Part shown: one piece after another, positions 1 through 12,980 of the stretch
How positions within the stretch are numbered: the stretch's first letter is position 1
Layout of the letters: each line of letters starts with the position of its first letter
Position numbers and translations under genes: made by a program
The notes under the pieces: model-generated
Told to the model about the DNA's origin: nothing
What the model saw: the letters and a program-made list of their open reading frames with translations, nothing else
Database searches by the model: none
Source: Synanceia verrucosa
Taxonomy: Eukaryota; Chordata; Actinopteri; Perciformes; Synanceiidae
DNA length: 64,000 bases
Reading direction: 5' to 3'
Assembly (NCBI GenBank): GCA_029721515.1
Contig: CM056567.1
Location: 8,581,507 to 8,645,506, forward strand

Positions 1-1926
1 CCTTCATTTTGAGAAAGGTCTACCAGTTTTCCAAATGTTAATTTGATTAACAACAGACATGCAGTGTACACAAGTGTAACAAGTAGGTCAAGGATTTCAC
101 ACCACCACTGCGGCCCTGATTGTGCGCAGTACCCTGGTGCTCCACCAGGAGCCACTGTAGCTCTGTGCTATTAGAAAGAGGCAGAGAGGAAAAAGAGTGG
201 GGGATCACAGGGAGGTAAAAAGAGCTCAATGTATTAGATCAGCCACCCCACAGGTTTTGTATACCAACAGCTGTGCTCTATAACCCACTTGACAAGATTA
301 AAAGTCCAAACATATAAACAAATAGACAATCTGCATCCTGGCTTGCAGAGGCTCAGTCACTGAGCTCAGCTCATTCCCTCCCTCCATCTTCCTCTGCACC
401 TTGTGAACTGCAGATGAGACATGGAAGAATGCTGGAGCATAATTTAGGGCTGCTTATACGATCACAAAATGTGACCCACTTCAATGTTGTGGTAACTACA
501 AAGATGCAAGGTTCTAATCATATTTCAGGAGATGCCTCTTCATAAACCTTGAATAGTATCCTGTGTATGCATTAGATACAATCCCTAACCTCTGAGCTTG
601 GCTTGTGGGTGCCGGAGCATGGCTGTGTCATTGTTTGCAGACAGAAAGAGAAAAAGAAAGTGAGACGGAGAGAAATGACTGATGACAGATCCACAATGCT
701 CAGCAGTACATCTCCCCCCCACGCCGCCGGTCCTCCTCTTGCTCGCTGGTGCTTTGTGTTTTTTGTTTAGTTTGTTTGTTCTGACATGTTAATGGGACAG
801 CTGATGGACTGGCAGTTGGATCCAGCTAGAGGGGCTGTTGGGTTTATTTTATTCTGACAGCAAGGGGGAAGGTCAGCAGACTCATAACTCACCTGCCTTC
901 TCCTCTCTTCCTCTGTCTCACTTCCTGCTGTCTCTTATCCTTCCTACCTAATTTCTGCTCGTCTCGTTTGCTTCCATCTCCCACAGTGTGTTTTTGGGCA
1001 CATCCGTCTCGGCTCATTTCCTTTCTCATGTTTAGAGCGCTTCTGAAACATTTCCCCAATGATTGACCGACGGCTGCCAGGGAAATTGGGACAACAAATT
1101 AGATGAACTTTGATGCAATACCGAAAGAAATGCCCTGCAACAAAAGTAAGAAAAGCTCAAATGACACTTTCTGCAAAGGAAAAAAAAGCTAAAGGCAACA
1201 AAAGAATTGTGAAACTCACAGGATTAATCTCTAGAAGAGTTTCTACAGCCTGCAGACTGCCAGGAGGAAAAATGTTTTGAAAGTAAGTATAGTAAAAGAA
1301 AATACAAACTAAACATAGCCACAGACACACACATGTGCATTTGCATGTGCATATACCTGAAGTGTTGAATTTAAAGCAGACATCGTTAGTATGTATGTAT
1401 GCACACACACTGCAAAATGTCATAAAAAACATTCTGAGGTAGCGTTCACATGTTTTTTTCCAGAAAGCTTCCTGGAAACGGGTAGGTATTAATAGCTAAC
1501 CAGGCAGGCTGGTGTGCTGCATGCCACAACAAGCCAAGACCACATTAGGCTGCTGAGATGGGGGGCTGATGGAGGAGGTGGATAACTCACTGTGAGCAGG
1601 GGATATCCACAGCAGAGCCATGCACCACTAATGGTGCCGAGGTGTGCAACAACACTACACGTCTCCTCGTCCAGCGCCATCATCTGCTTCAGGCCTGAGA
1701 GCAAGCAGCAACACGGGATGTTGACCTACAACACGCATAGGTCAAATGTATGTATGTGTGAAAGCTGGGATGATAACAGCACGACCCTACTGCAGGGTTG
1801 AGCTCATGAACAAAGTCTTTCTGGTTGCGTGTTGTGTATGTCCACAACTCAAATGTATTCAGGTTACTGTCATAGAGGAGTAAGAAACCAGGATATATTC
1901 ACATTTAAGAAGCTAGGATCTGATAG
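1..1926. other. Unique non-coding DNA, no gene seen
   Basis: No open frame in this stretch resembles a protein and no repeat family is recognisable. It holds a C-run near 714-720, T-rich patches, and a short GTAT/CA-type run near 1390-1412. The short open frames near 1157-1432 (minus) and 1592-1801 (plus) have cysteine- and serine-rich compositions without domain character. I take them as chance frames. Confidence 0.6.
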
Positions 1927-2216
1927 TTAACCCTTAACGCCAATTGTGGCAAATTTGCATCATACAGCTTTGATCCAAATTGCAGCCCAGATAGTGTCTG
2001 TCCCACAATGCCGATTTGTATATTCATCACTTACCTAGGAACCTTTTGCAAGTACTGGTTTCTACTAGGACCGGTCAGAGTGAGACATACATCTGCTTCC
2101 AGTATCCTGGTTAGGGTTACCAATACTTATATTTATTCTGTGCGCTATACAGAAAATCTCAACTCAACAAAAATTTAGCATCAGTTTGAAAGCAAATTCA
2201 GGCATCAAGGGATTAA
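1927..2216. mobile_element. piggyBac-like MITE flanked by TTAA
   Basis: This looks like a small non-autonomous DNA transposon of about 282 bases. A TTAA target site is present at 1927-1930 and again at 2213-2216. The inner ends form an imperfect inverted repeat: CCCTTAACGCC at 1931-1941 faces GGCATCAAGGG at 2201-2211, giving 9 of 11 matches with one extra base before the right TTAA. TTAA duplication with ends starting CCC is the signature of the piggyBac superfamily. There is no coding capacity inside, so the element would have depended on a transposase supplied elsewhere. The superfamily call is an inference from the ends. Kolobok elements also use TTAA and remain an alternative. Confidence 0.65.
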
Positions 2217-2253
2217 AACTAATATTCAAACAAATTAATGTGTGAGTATTGAG

Positions 2254-2277
2254 ATATATATATATATATATATATAT
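2254..2277. repeat. (TA)n microsatellite
   Basis: A perfect AT/TA dinucleotide run of 12 units, about 40 bases beyond the right end of the TTAA-flanked element. Confidence 0.95.
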
Positions 2278-3120
2278 CTTTCATAATATCAGAATAAAGT
2301 TTCTTTCTTTCTGTGACACCAGAGGATGTAAATAAACACAAGGGGCATAGTAATGTGCTGGATGCTTTACTGTCAGTCATCAGATTTTTGATCATGTAGG
2401 TCTGACAGGATGACATCACCAAAGCTCCCAAATGAATGAGCTACTTGTCAGTCAATATGGCATGTTCACTCCTCCTTTAACCAGTCAGTGTCAATACAAA
2501 CCAGACCAGAATTAAAGGGCAAAATGACTGAAAATGTACGGTTACTAATGGTTAACTTATTAGTAGACTGAAGACTATCTCTCGACAGACTATCTTGGAT
2601 AGCCAGTGATAAACTTTCCACCAGTGAACGCATCTCAGGGAATTGTGAGGTATAGCATCATTGAAATTGTATAACAAGTCCATAAAAATGCAAAGATGAC
2701 AAAAGGTGCTCTAATGCAGCCATCAACCAGGTCATTAGCAATAGCCAATGAACCCCAAACAGATGGAAGATTTTCAGCTCTCAATCTTTGCGAGAAAAAT
2801 AAGCACAATCAAGGAAATACCCTAAACTCTCTGTCCAGATAACACCGACCAATAAAAATCAGTGAGGTAGCGACAAAGACAGAGAAAAAGAGAAGAAAGA
2901 GAGCGAGAGAATAAAGCTGGTTGTTTTCTGTGAATCCTTAATTATCTCTGTGTTTATTTACTCTTCATCCATCCCTTTAAAGCTGCAGGGCCTTTAACAC
3001 CCTTAATCAACCTCTCTTCCCAGCAGGGCCTGTAGCACACATCTTCACTCGCCTACGTAATTGACTCTTCGTGTTTGAGAGGCAATAAAAGTTTATGACT
3101 ATTAAACATAACATCAAGCG
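2278..3120. other. Unique non-coding DNA, no gene seen
   Basis: No exon-like segment and no known repeat. A purine-rich patch, with AGA and GAGA runs, lies near 2877-2912. Confidence 0.55.
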
Positions 3121-3430
3121 GGCTGTCTTTTTACCAAACTATTAGCGGGGGGAAGGCACGTTGTGAACCGATAATTAATTACTTACTCTGGGGACGCCTA
3201 ATTACCAATTGATGGTGTTATTAGCTGATTAGCGGGTAGAGTTGACAGCCCTGAAAGGCTGTCAGTTGACAGAAGAGAAGATGGGGCATCCATTGGTGCT
3301 TGGAGGTGCGGACATAATTGGTCTTTATTTTTGAAGTGCGTGGCTTGCTCAGTCTCATGGCGAGTGTGAAGTGGCAGAGCTCTGAATCCCAAGGCTACTA
3401 GTCGATTTAATAGTGGTGGACTGAAGGGAA
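3121..3430. promoter_or_regulatory. Candidate conserved enhancer, homeodomain motif cluster
   Basis: The stretch concentrates homeodomain-type motifs in unique sequence. TAATTA occurs at 3172-3177, 3176-3181 and 3199-3204, and ATTAGC occurs at 3141-3146 and 3228-3233. The TALE-class (Meis/Pknox/Tgif) core TGACAG occurs at 3243-3248 and 3267-3272 and in reverse as CTGTCA at 3259-3264. The first two TALE cores sit in a perfect 8-bp-arm hairpin (3243-3250 with 3257-3264, 6-base loop). Such clusters are typical of vertebrate developmental enhancers. Function here is inference only, since I cannot see conservation. Confidence 0.3.
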
Positions 3431-4503
3431 ACAAAGGCTAAAGGATAGCCTAAATGACTGCTTGTTTAAGCTCTGACGACATGACTCACATGTGTGAATT
3501 ACGCAGTATGTTACACCTAAGTATAGCGAGTGGCATTTAATCAAATTTGCCCACATGTTCCGGCTCTCCGGGACTTTCTATATTTTCATTCAGGTGAGGT
3601 AACACCTTTGGGTCAGAACATATAGAAAACGACAATAGCCACTTTCTTCTCCTCTGTGTAATTGGGTGTATTTTTAGGGTTTGGTTTGAAATTGATATGG
3701 GAGATGGGGGCGCTGCTCAGTGATCCATCCTTCGGTGCCAACCTTGGTGGCCACGGTGACAAATTTAGACATAGAGTGTTCTCTTCCACCAAATTAGATC
3801 AGGCCAATGGGCCATGAAAAACTTCTCTGTCTCTATGTCCCAGGAAACAAGTGAAAGCCAAACTGCTAAAGAAATTAACTTCCCAAGTCAGAAATTCGAT
3901 CAAGACTTTTGCACTCAACCACATTTTTAAACGCTCTATTAAGCTGTGATAGTATGGTTGTCAAGCTGTCCAAATGTGTACTACATGATAATACTACATG
4001 AATTAATAGTGCCATTTAACTGCATGATCATATTTGTTAGCCATTACATAAAACAATCAACAAGGACATTACACAAGTTTTAATTTGAAATTATACTCTG
4101 TGTGTGTGTGTGTGAGACTGTGGCAACCCATGTGGTATAGCTTCAGATGTATGGTGTATAGCATTGTAGCGTCAGCTCTTCAACATCCAGTCATCACACA
4201 GCAATGTCTCATAGTTCTACTGTCTGCTACAATGGAGTACATGGCTAGGTAGGTATGATGGCACTGGTGAAGAAAAACAAACCTCAACAAGATACTTAAG
4301 GAAAGAGGGCTGCAACAAAGCAATAATAGAGGAAAACAGGCTGCATTTGCAGGGCAGATTATTTCTCCAAGTGCTCTATAAACGTAAGTGTGAGGCTTAA
4401 GAGAACTGATTGCATTATTGAAAGGGAGAATCGGAAGTCCAATCTGTGATACTCTGTTCAGTCAGAGTATAGAGGGTCACAGTGAACTGAGAGAAATCAT
4501 CCC

Positions 4504-4535
<32 letters not shown>

Positions 4536-5789
4536 CACTGACATGAACCGATTTTAGCTGGCAGAAAGTAGGTGGTGAGTCATCCTATTTCTGAATTCAG
4601 GGATGGAACGAGAGCAGGAATTACTTTTGACAGAGGGATTGGGATCCGAATGGTGCTGCCTTTTATCAGTTAGTTAAACGAGGCCAAACCCTATCATTTT
4701 ATAGTTGGTAATTTGGCACAGTGGCAGCTGTGTTTGATCAAAGTTTGGCACAATTCACAGCACATTTTGATCATCTATGTCAAGACAAGAGATAGCTGAA
4801 GGAAAAGTTTAGACCAGTACTACTACTTCATACATGAGGCTACTGGGAGTTCAGTATAATTAAGACACACTGGAAAGCTGTCTGCAGTATACCGTAGTGT
4901 GCACACTGACAGTAAAATGCCATGTTGCATTGTTCGTCACTTCAGCATCACAGCAGAGTAAATAGCAAACAGTAGGCAAGGATTTCAGCGTTTCCTCTCA
5001 GGTTCATTAAGTTTGCATTAAAACTATTCAGGGATTAGGGTGTGACCATTTTGTTTACATCTGTCAGGTGCGACTAAATATTCTCGTTCACAGTTTGAAT
5101 GTGTTATTTTATGATACTGCTACTCTTGTTCTGACTATGCATAGACCTTGGTCATTTTCACATGGAAGAACTGCAAGAATCAAAGCTTTGCAAGGAATTT
5201 TACATGCTGTTTATTTTTAAATCGACTGTTCACAATGTAATGTAATGTAACACAGTTTGAAGTCCTGCTCTTAGCCTGGATGTCACTTAAAAATGCAAAG
5301 TCAGAATCATGAGCTCTATTTGTGTGTATGTGGAAAGGAAAGAATAAAACAATTGTGCTAAACACAGGAGATGATGTCTGTCTGCAACATCTGTTTTTCT
5401 GTATGGTAACTAGGCTGTTTCAGAAGGAGACGGATTTTTTGTTTTTGCATTCGCTCATTGTCTTTTGAAGGTTACGGTATCTTACAGATGCAAAAGTATG
5501 CTAATGATCGGAGATAAAGAATTTAGTGGAAATTTCAGCAGCTGGCTCAATCCTCAGATGCTTTCCTCTTCACAACACATGGTCACATAATTAGTGGAGG
5601 CGAAGCGTTGCAGGTTGAAAGTGTTCTTCATGATCAAGGCTTATCTGACTAGAAAACTTGTTTTTATGAAGGTAACACAGCTTGCCCTCAGGCAGGGTTA
5701 AAGACTTGAAATGGGGGTTGCTGGTGATCACTTTGCTAAATACTGCCTGCTTGAGGACATGAGGTTAAAAGAGAAATCAGCAGAGCACA
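3431..5789. other. Unique non-coding DNA with two TG repeats
   Basis: No gene or transposon is recognisable. It includes a (TG)8 run at 4099-4114, a TG/CG compound repeat at 4504-4535, and three AATGT units near 5235-5250. A motif-rich stretch near 5450-5610 has no low-complexity sequence and could be conserved non-coding DNA, but nothing proves it. Confidence 0.55.
4504..4535. repeat. (TG)n(CG)n compound microsatellite
   Basis: About 11 TG units pass directly into about five CG units. Alternating purine-pyrimidine sequence of this kind can adopt Z-DNA, which is general knowledge and was not measured here. Confidence 0.9.
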
Positions 5790-5818
5790 GAAAGAAAGAA
5801 AGAAAGAAAGAAAGAAAG
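5790..5818. repeat. (GAAA)n microsatellite
   Basis: About seven GAAA units in a row, followed by a purine-rich GGGAGGAAGGATGG stretch. Confidence 0.95.
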
Positions 5819-8800
5819 GGAGGAAGGATGGAAGGGGGGATGATTAGGACCAGCATTGGATCAAAACAAGTTCTGATTTTTGCAGCCCTGATGGCCATAA
5901 ACCAGCAGAGCAGGACTACCAGTGGGACGAGCGAGCCACAGACCTAAGGGCCATGTCTCTTCTCAACAACAGAGCATAGTCTCGTTCAATTACCGTTAAC
6001 TTACAATCAATAAGATGACCTACAACACATGAGTGGAACTTGGCTGCCTTCACTGATGCCTCCATTTTGGAGAAAAAGAAAATCTTCCACTATAGATTTT
6101 CCTCTTGTCCTTAGGCTGGTCAATTACATCAATAACTCCCAACAACAACACCAACAGAGGGAAATAAGGTGAAGTAGCTCCTCTGTGAGTTCAGTCCCCT
6201 TTCTTACTTGACGTTCTGCCAGGCAGGTTGTAATTTTTTTTGTTCTACTTTTTCCCCTTTCACAGCCTTCCTGCAATTTTGTAGCCGTCAGAGCCTGGCA
6301 GCATGGCAGTTTTACTGCACTCCCTCACTGCGTATCACGACAAGATGGAATCACTGCCTAAAGGTTGGCAGTCAGTGAGACACGGCCTGTATGTTAATGG
6401 AAGTGCAGGGGGGGCACTAGACCCAAGCAGAGCTGGTGCCAAGCATCCATGCCAATGTGAGTTACAGAAGAAACAGTTTGCTGAGAGCAGTGGGAGGTCT
6501 CCATGTAATCACTTCACTTCGTATTCAGCAGACAGCAAAGTCACAAAAAATAACTTTTTTTGCAGAAGCGATTCATCTGAAGGGAACAGGAAGTATACAC
6601 ATGTATGAGTGTACATGTACAACACCCATCAATCACACACAAAGGTGACATTCCTATTTTTATTAAAGCACATGCTGTGAGGGTGTAATATGCACGCCTT
6701 TTAGTACCTGGAAGATATACTAAATAGCAGGATTAAGAAAATCTCAACTATAATCAAGTACTATAGAGGTCACATATCACAACAGACGGGCTTCCTTGCC
6801 GTACATTATTAGCATCCTTTGTTACTAATCCCTCTATCTTTGCCTTCATGAAGTTGAAAGTAACTCCTGAAGCAGCCTCGCTTTCATCACTCTTCAATAA
6901 GATCCCCTTTCAGGATGATTTGTAATTGTTAAGCCTCTAAAGTCACAGAGCGCAGTGTGGACAAAAGGTTCGTTGGAGCTAACAAAAGACTGAAGACATG
7001 AACGGGATGAGCAGGGAGGACGAGTTTTACTGCAAATTATTAGAATAGAAGAGAAATGCAAAATGGAGGGTCTGCTCCATCAGATCACAAGCTGTAAATG
7101 CCGCTGGTTCCCCAAGAAGGAATATCAGAGCGAAAAGAGAACTTTATTCTTTTTGGGATATTTGATGATGCAAGTCATGCGGAGAGATGCTATTATTCCA
7201 CCCACCTTTGTTTCTGCCTGCCAAGCAATAAGATGGCAGACAGCTATTGATCAAGTTGTGTCTGTCTGTCTGCATCTTAGCTGATACTTCAAACGGCACT
7301 GGTTTGGGCTTGGTGTAATGAAACAAGTTCAGCATCGTCAGAGAATACTTGTAATTGGTGGCTTTTCAAAGACTTTGGTGGTAATCAATGTGCTCCAGCA
7401 TGGGACCTTTACAGCTAATGAAAGTGGTTTTATATGAAAGGCGAAGGGACTGCTGCGATAAAGGAGGGGGTCTGAAAACAAAGCTCTTGATTTATTGGTT
7501 TATAGTCATCTTTTCCAATCATCATGGGCTCTGGGTGGTCACCGAAATAATGATATAAAAGTGGTGGAAACTCACAATCACTGCGTGATATTTTTAGGAA
7601 ATAGTATTTTAAAGAATTGACTTAGGCTAAGCAAAAAAAAAATAATAACAATAATAATGACAAAAATAATGCTTTAAAAAACTAATTTACTTGTTTCTAT
7701 CATAGGCTTTTGTTAATTGATGGCACACCACACTGCTGCTGGTATTGGTATTTCTGGAAGAATATGGGAAAACTAATTGCTGAGATACTGAAACTGACAT
7801 TTGACATCACCTTCACTTTTCTTTATCTCGGAAATACTCCAGAAGGCCTCAGCAAAAGAGACTCATACCTCCTGAAAGTTCTCATGGTGGCTGGGAAAAA
7901 AATCAATAACTAAATGCTGGCTCCAGAGGAGCCCCCCCCCTTTTACTTTGCGGCTCCAAAAGGAGAAAGGAGAGGTTTTGCACAGGTCTTGGGTAGCTAT
8001 AACAGTGGAAGAGCAAGACTGCTGCTCTGTGACACCGAAAGGAATTAGTTGGTTTGAGCATGTGAACGGGATACCTATATCTGCCCCTTGCTAGGTGACA
8101 ATGTTGTCATTTTTGCTTTGTCCACTCCCAACTTCAGCTTTAAAATTAGACTGGAATTTAATGGAACGGTCTCTAATACAAACACTCCTAATGGCTTGTA
8201 ATCTGTAAAATATTTAAATGAAATAAAAGTGTATTTTCAAGAGCAGGCATTGATGCAAGGAAAATACCTCTTCCCTCTTACTGAGCATGGCAGAGGCGAT
8301 GAAATGAATCAAAGGACATTAGCAGCACAAATAGGAGGCAGACTTGCATGTGACACAGTGGCATTACCTGGATGGCTAACATTGGCAAAGGAAATGGAGA
8401 CAGATCTGCCGGCAAAACAATTGATTGTTATCCCCTGGCTCTGTTGATCACGACCCTGCAATTGTATGATAAACAGCTGAATTTTAATCCAAGCACTTGC
8501 CTCTTGTCCCTCTCATTTAACAGTGCTGTTGCATTATCCATCTTCCCTCCATCCATTCCCACTTTCTTAGCTCACGTCACCACACCATCACTCTGTCTGT
8601 TTCAAAAGAGCGGTCAGATGGCGGGGACCATATGCAAAACTTGCTGTCTAATTGGCTTCCTGTAGTGTTCCCAGACACCTCAGCTGTGTGGTTTTTTTGT
8701 TGTTTTTTTTTTTACACGTTTTACATGTTAACATGCGGCATAGCCGATGGGAACGTGAAACAGCGTGTCATATTTGTGTGCAGATTGATCACATCTCAGT

Positions 8801-9675
8801 GTGACTTTGTGGGTGGGGGGTGTAATTTAAATTGCTAGGTGGCTGCCCCGTGCTAGTTACACCACATACACAAACTTGTCCACAACCTCAGGCCATGTCC
8901 CATTGAGTGCAATGTGACCAATCTAGCCTCGAGCACAGTCATGGAAAAGATTAAGACAACTAGCATGGAGTCAATTAGACACAATGACGAAGCTAAACCT
9001 CTGTGAAGGTGAAAATGCTGAAGTGTAATTCACCCATGCCTGTGTGCATCTGTTGCTGCCCAATATGGCCACATTTTTCTTTCCGTTTATTTATGTGACC
9101 TTTAATAGACCGACGAGAGTCTAACAACATACAGATACTTTTCCACTGCTTTCAAAAGTGCAGAAAAAAATGGGTCCCAAAACTCTCACCAAGCGAAGCT
9201 AATGAATCACGACACACACACACACAGAAACACAAATGGAACACAGAGGCTGGGAGAAAAAGTCACAAGAAATGCAAAGAAAGTTCAATTCGTGTTTCAA
9301 GCCACTGCGAGATTGTGGGTGAAAAGAGTGAGAGAGAGCGGCGCGGAAATGAAAAGAAGACATATGTGCATATATCAAGGTTGTAGGAGTTTCGAAACTG
9401 ATGGCTTTTAGAGTACATTTTAAAAACTGTGATAAAGTTATACTTGTGACAGGCCACAATCAAAAGTGATTAGCCAAATTTCCAAAATCTGTTACTTTGC
9501 TGACAACTCCCCACCTCCTACTCCTTCCAAATATAAATTTGCTTGATGTTCACCGTTGAAATAATGAGGCGCTTTCTTCCTGCACAGCACCTTTGATATG
9601 TTAAAGCAGTCAGACTCACCAACTGGCAGCAGCATCTGAACTGCTCAAGCTTTACTTTCTGGAAACTAAAGGGAA
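5819..9675. other. Unique non-coding DNA, no gene seen
   Basis: Only short open frames of up to about 100 codons occur, without domain character. A pyrimidine-rich run ending in CAG at 6231-6266 looks like a splice acceptor, but the following frame closes after about 30 codons without a convincing donor. T-runs occur near 8692-8713 and a (CA)n run near 9212-9227. Confidence 0.55.
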
Positions 9676-9709
9676 AGAGAGAGAGAGAATGAGAGAGAGA
9701 GAGAGAGAG
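9676..9709. repeat. (GA)n microsatellite
   Basis: GA dinucleotide run interrupted once by AT near 9689-9690. It lies in a purine-rich zone that continues to about 9740. Confidence 0.9.
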
Positions 9710-12700
9710 GAAAGGGAGGAGATAGAGCAAGATGAAGGAGTGAAACAGGTAAAAGAGTATGTCTATCTGACCCCCACAGAGGGAAATGGATGAGGTGGGG
9801 ACACTACAGGGGAGCACGACATGAGATGCATACTCCTTCAGAACCACTCATGGGTGATTGACAGTGCCACTGGCATATCCATGGAAATAGATTTGAAGGG
9901 CTACAAAGCCCCTATGGGCAGCATAGCAGAGGAACTCCCTCTGGGTGAGTGATTGCAGAGGTTAAGTTGAGATCAGCCTCACTGCCTCACCCAGTAAAAT
10001 ATGACTTGAGTTCAAATCATACAAAGTGGACCACTGTGCTCAGCGAGGAAAACCTTAACCTCTGCCTGAGCTCATCCATTTAACTCTCATTCTACCAAGA
10101 CAAAAGCTGCCTCAATTTACATTCATTCAAATAATGTCTTATCTTGGATGGCCATATACCCTCTACGCTATATTAGGGCAGAAAATGAAGCCAGCGATGT
10201 TGTTGCCAAGGGCAGAATTCAGTCTCAAACATGTAGCAATCAATAAGTTGCCTGTGGCTCTGCAATTTTTAGTTATTTTTTGGCAAGAAATCCCATTATT
10301 TAAACAGGCCTTACTAAAGGTTGGTGTGTTTTTGTTCTATGATTAATTCACATGTCGATTTTTTTTTTTGCTTTTTGTCATGAATACTTTCACACGAAAC
10401 ACAAACATTATACAGCAAAATGGCATAATTATTTTGAGAACAAGGTTTGGGCTTTATCTGAGACATCACCCAATGAATTTGCGCAGAATGAGAAATTTTC
10501 TGGAATTTGATAAATAAATAGTCTATGTGAAAGACTCCTACTTCATAAATAAAAGCACTGAACAGTGTCTCACTTGAAGAACTTGCAATGCAAAGTGATC
10601 ATAACAAAAAACTGCAGAGAAAAATAAAATAAAGACAGGCTTACATTGCACAGAAACAATAGAGAAAATACATATGATAGACAATGTTATGTAGTTTTGA
10701 CGGTAAAGTTTATCATTATATTGCCCCATATAGACTTAATATTTGTGGGCAAGGATTTTGGTGTCATTTCTTCATCACATCCCCAGTGCAGTTATGTCAA
10801 GACTCTCTTACTGCAAAGTGTCAGAGCTGCAAGGTTTTTTTTTTAATTTTGTTTCCAAAACACCACCTATTGATGATTGGAGAGAAACACTTAAGGATAT
10901 CACTGCAGGCAAATTTTGGACATCTTTTGGAGAACATTTTAACACCAACACACCATGGTCACAGAATTGGCCAAAAAAAGCACAAAAAAAAATGTTATGA
11001 AAAGAAATATTTCACACTTGTCAAAATGTGAGTGGGAATTAAGCTATACCCACAAATAAATTAGGAAAACATCAAATTCACTGATGCACTCAGCAACATA
11101 CTCAAGATTTGGTTATATTTATACATTTGAGAGAATCTTAAGATGATGATTGCTTATTAGTGCAGCAAGTGGCAAGTGATTACTTATGCAATGTTTCCCA
11201 TATTTAATTCAAATAGCAGGGTTTTGCTGTGGTGCCAATCATATCTGATTACAGTTATACTGACTGGGATGTATTTAATTCCAAGCTACAGCTCAAGACT
11301 CAAACAGAATTAACTATAATAAAATGGTCCATTTTTCACAACTGAAAGGGGCACGAACTCCATTTCACAAATGAACTTCAGTCTGCTAATTATGAGAAGT
11401 TGTGCTCTGTCTGTTGATATCTTCTGTGGTTCAAAGGGAAAATGACCCTGATGATGTCACCAGGGTTATCCAGGCTTGGGAGAGACTACAAGCCATAGAA
11501 CGCTGCAAAATGAGGCATTGCTTTATGAATGATAAGGTTATTTGTGGTGAACTAAAGATGCGGCTGAGTAGCATTATGGGAAGTGTAGGATCCAGTGCTT
11601 TTGGTGCTTGACTGCATTGACGTCTAAGAATCAGGATAACTGAAGCTATGTTGAGACGTGTCACACACAAAACCTCCAAGCCAATCTGTATTGTATCGGA
11701 AATGAAAAAGTTGTCAGGACACTCCTACTTAGTGAGTTCCCTCTTAACTTGTATTACAAGTTTGAGCTGTCCTTGTAAAACTACTATTTTATCTTAACAC
11801 TCACCATGAATATATTATGAGCATCAAAAAAAATTGTCACTGGTAACTCTATAGTCAAAGGGAACAGCTGTGCAGTAACACATAAATGAAATAGAAATAA
11901 GATCTCCAAAGGCACATTCACACTGTATCGTGAATCATTCAATTCTCTGACCACAAACACTATTATGTGCTTAGATTTTCACTAAAAAAAATATTTTTTT
12001 CATTTCTCAAATTTCAAATTTCATTGATATTTGAGCCTTGGAAAGAGCAGCCTTGGAGAGCTGGTGGAGTACTCATCCTCTCTCTTTTCTTCATTTATCT
12101 GCTCTGTCAACTTGTCTCTGTCTTCGTCTTTCACCTTTGTTTTCTAATGTATTAGCTGTGGAAATGATGAGGAGGGGCAACAAATGATAGGAAGGACAGT
12201 CACCCATCAGTTGGCTGATACATTATTGATCCCTGGCTCCCATCAGGGTGAAAAATGAAGGTTTCCATGAGTGAAGTAACACTGACCATGCACACTGTTA
12301 CAAGCGCACAGAATTACACATCCATAGAAGTCTGCTTGTGCATGAGCTTGAAAGCAAACAAGGTTGGATGGTTTATCTGCCTTCAATTCAACTACTTTGA
12401 TGAACTGGGAAGACAAATATAAGCTCCTTTCCCACAGGACAAACGACAAAACACCCACTAGCTGTCCATGATGTTGAACATGACACAGCGGGAACAACAA
12501 CAACACACAGAAAGGCCAATGCATGCTAATTTTGATGGATATTCTCTGCAACAGTTCCTCTACCTCTACATTCTCATATTCTGCTTAATAATGCTCTCTT
12601 TCAGGCAATTTTGAACCAAACAACATCTGACACCCTCCTCTGAAACACCTTACGAACTAAAAACCTCCTGAGAACTTCAAAGGTTGCAAATGAAACAGAT

Positions 12701-12929
12701 GACGACTGTGAACAGTGGATAGCTTTAGAATATGTTATGGGACGGCTGTACAAGGTGACAAGCTAAGTTGGGAGCGCTGAGGGCAAATTAGACAGTAGAT
12801 TAATTACGTTCAATATGTGGCCATACCACAGCACACTATAAATGTCCTCATCTCCAGCCTGTCTGCAGCAAACAGATGAGTTCATAAGCAGACAGTTGAG
12901 GACGGCCTATGTCCCGAGGCAAACAAGTC
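9710..12929. other. Unique non-coding DNA, no gene seen
   Basis: AT-rich unique sequence. Three overlapping frames near 10646-11031 are open on the plus strand but have no shared or recognisable protein character. No repeat family is identified. Confidence 0.55.
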
Positions 12930-12980
12930 TGTGTGTATGCGTGTGTGTGTGTGCATGTGTGTGTGTAAGAGAGAGAGAGA
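12930..12980. repeat. (TG)n(GA)n compound microsatellite
   Basis: A TG run with a few ATG and GCG interruptions (about 12930-12966) is followed by a GA run (12969-12980). It explains the low-complexity open frames overlapping it on both strands. Confidence 0.92.

Noticed and set aside
6231..6400. Exon following a strong acceptor at 6266
   Set aside because: The open frame closes after about 30 codons without a reasonable donor, and the peptide has no character.
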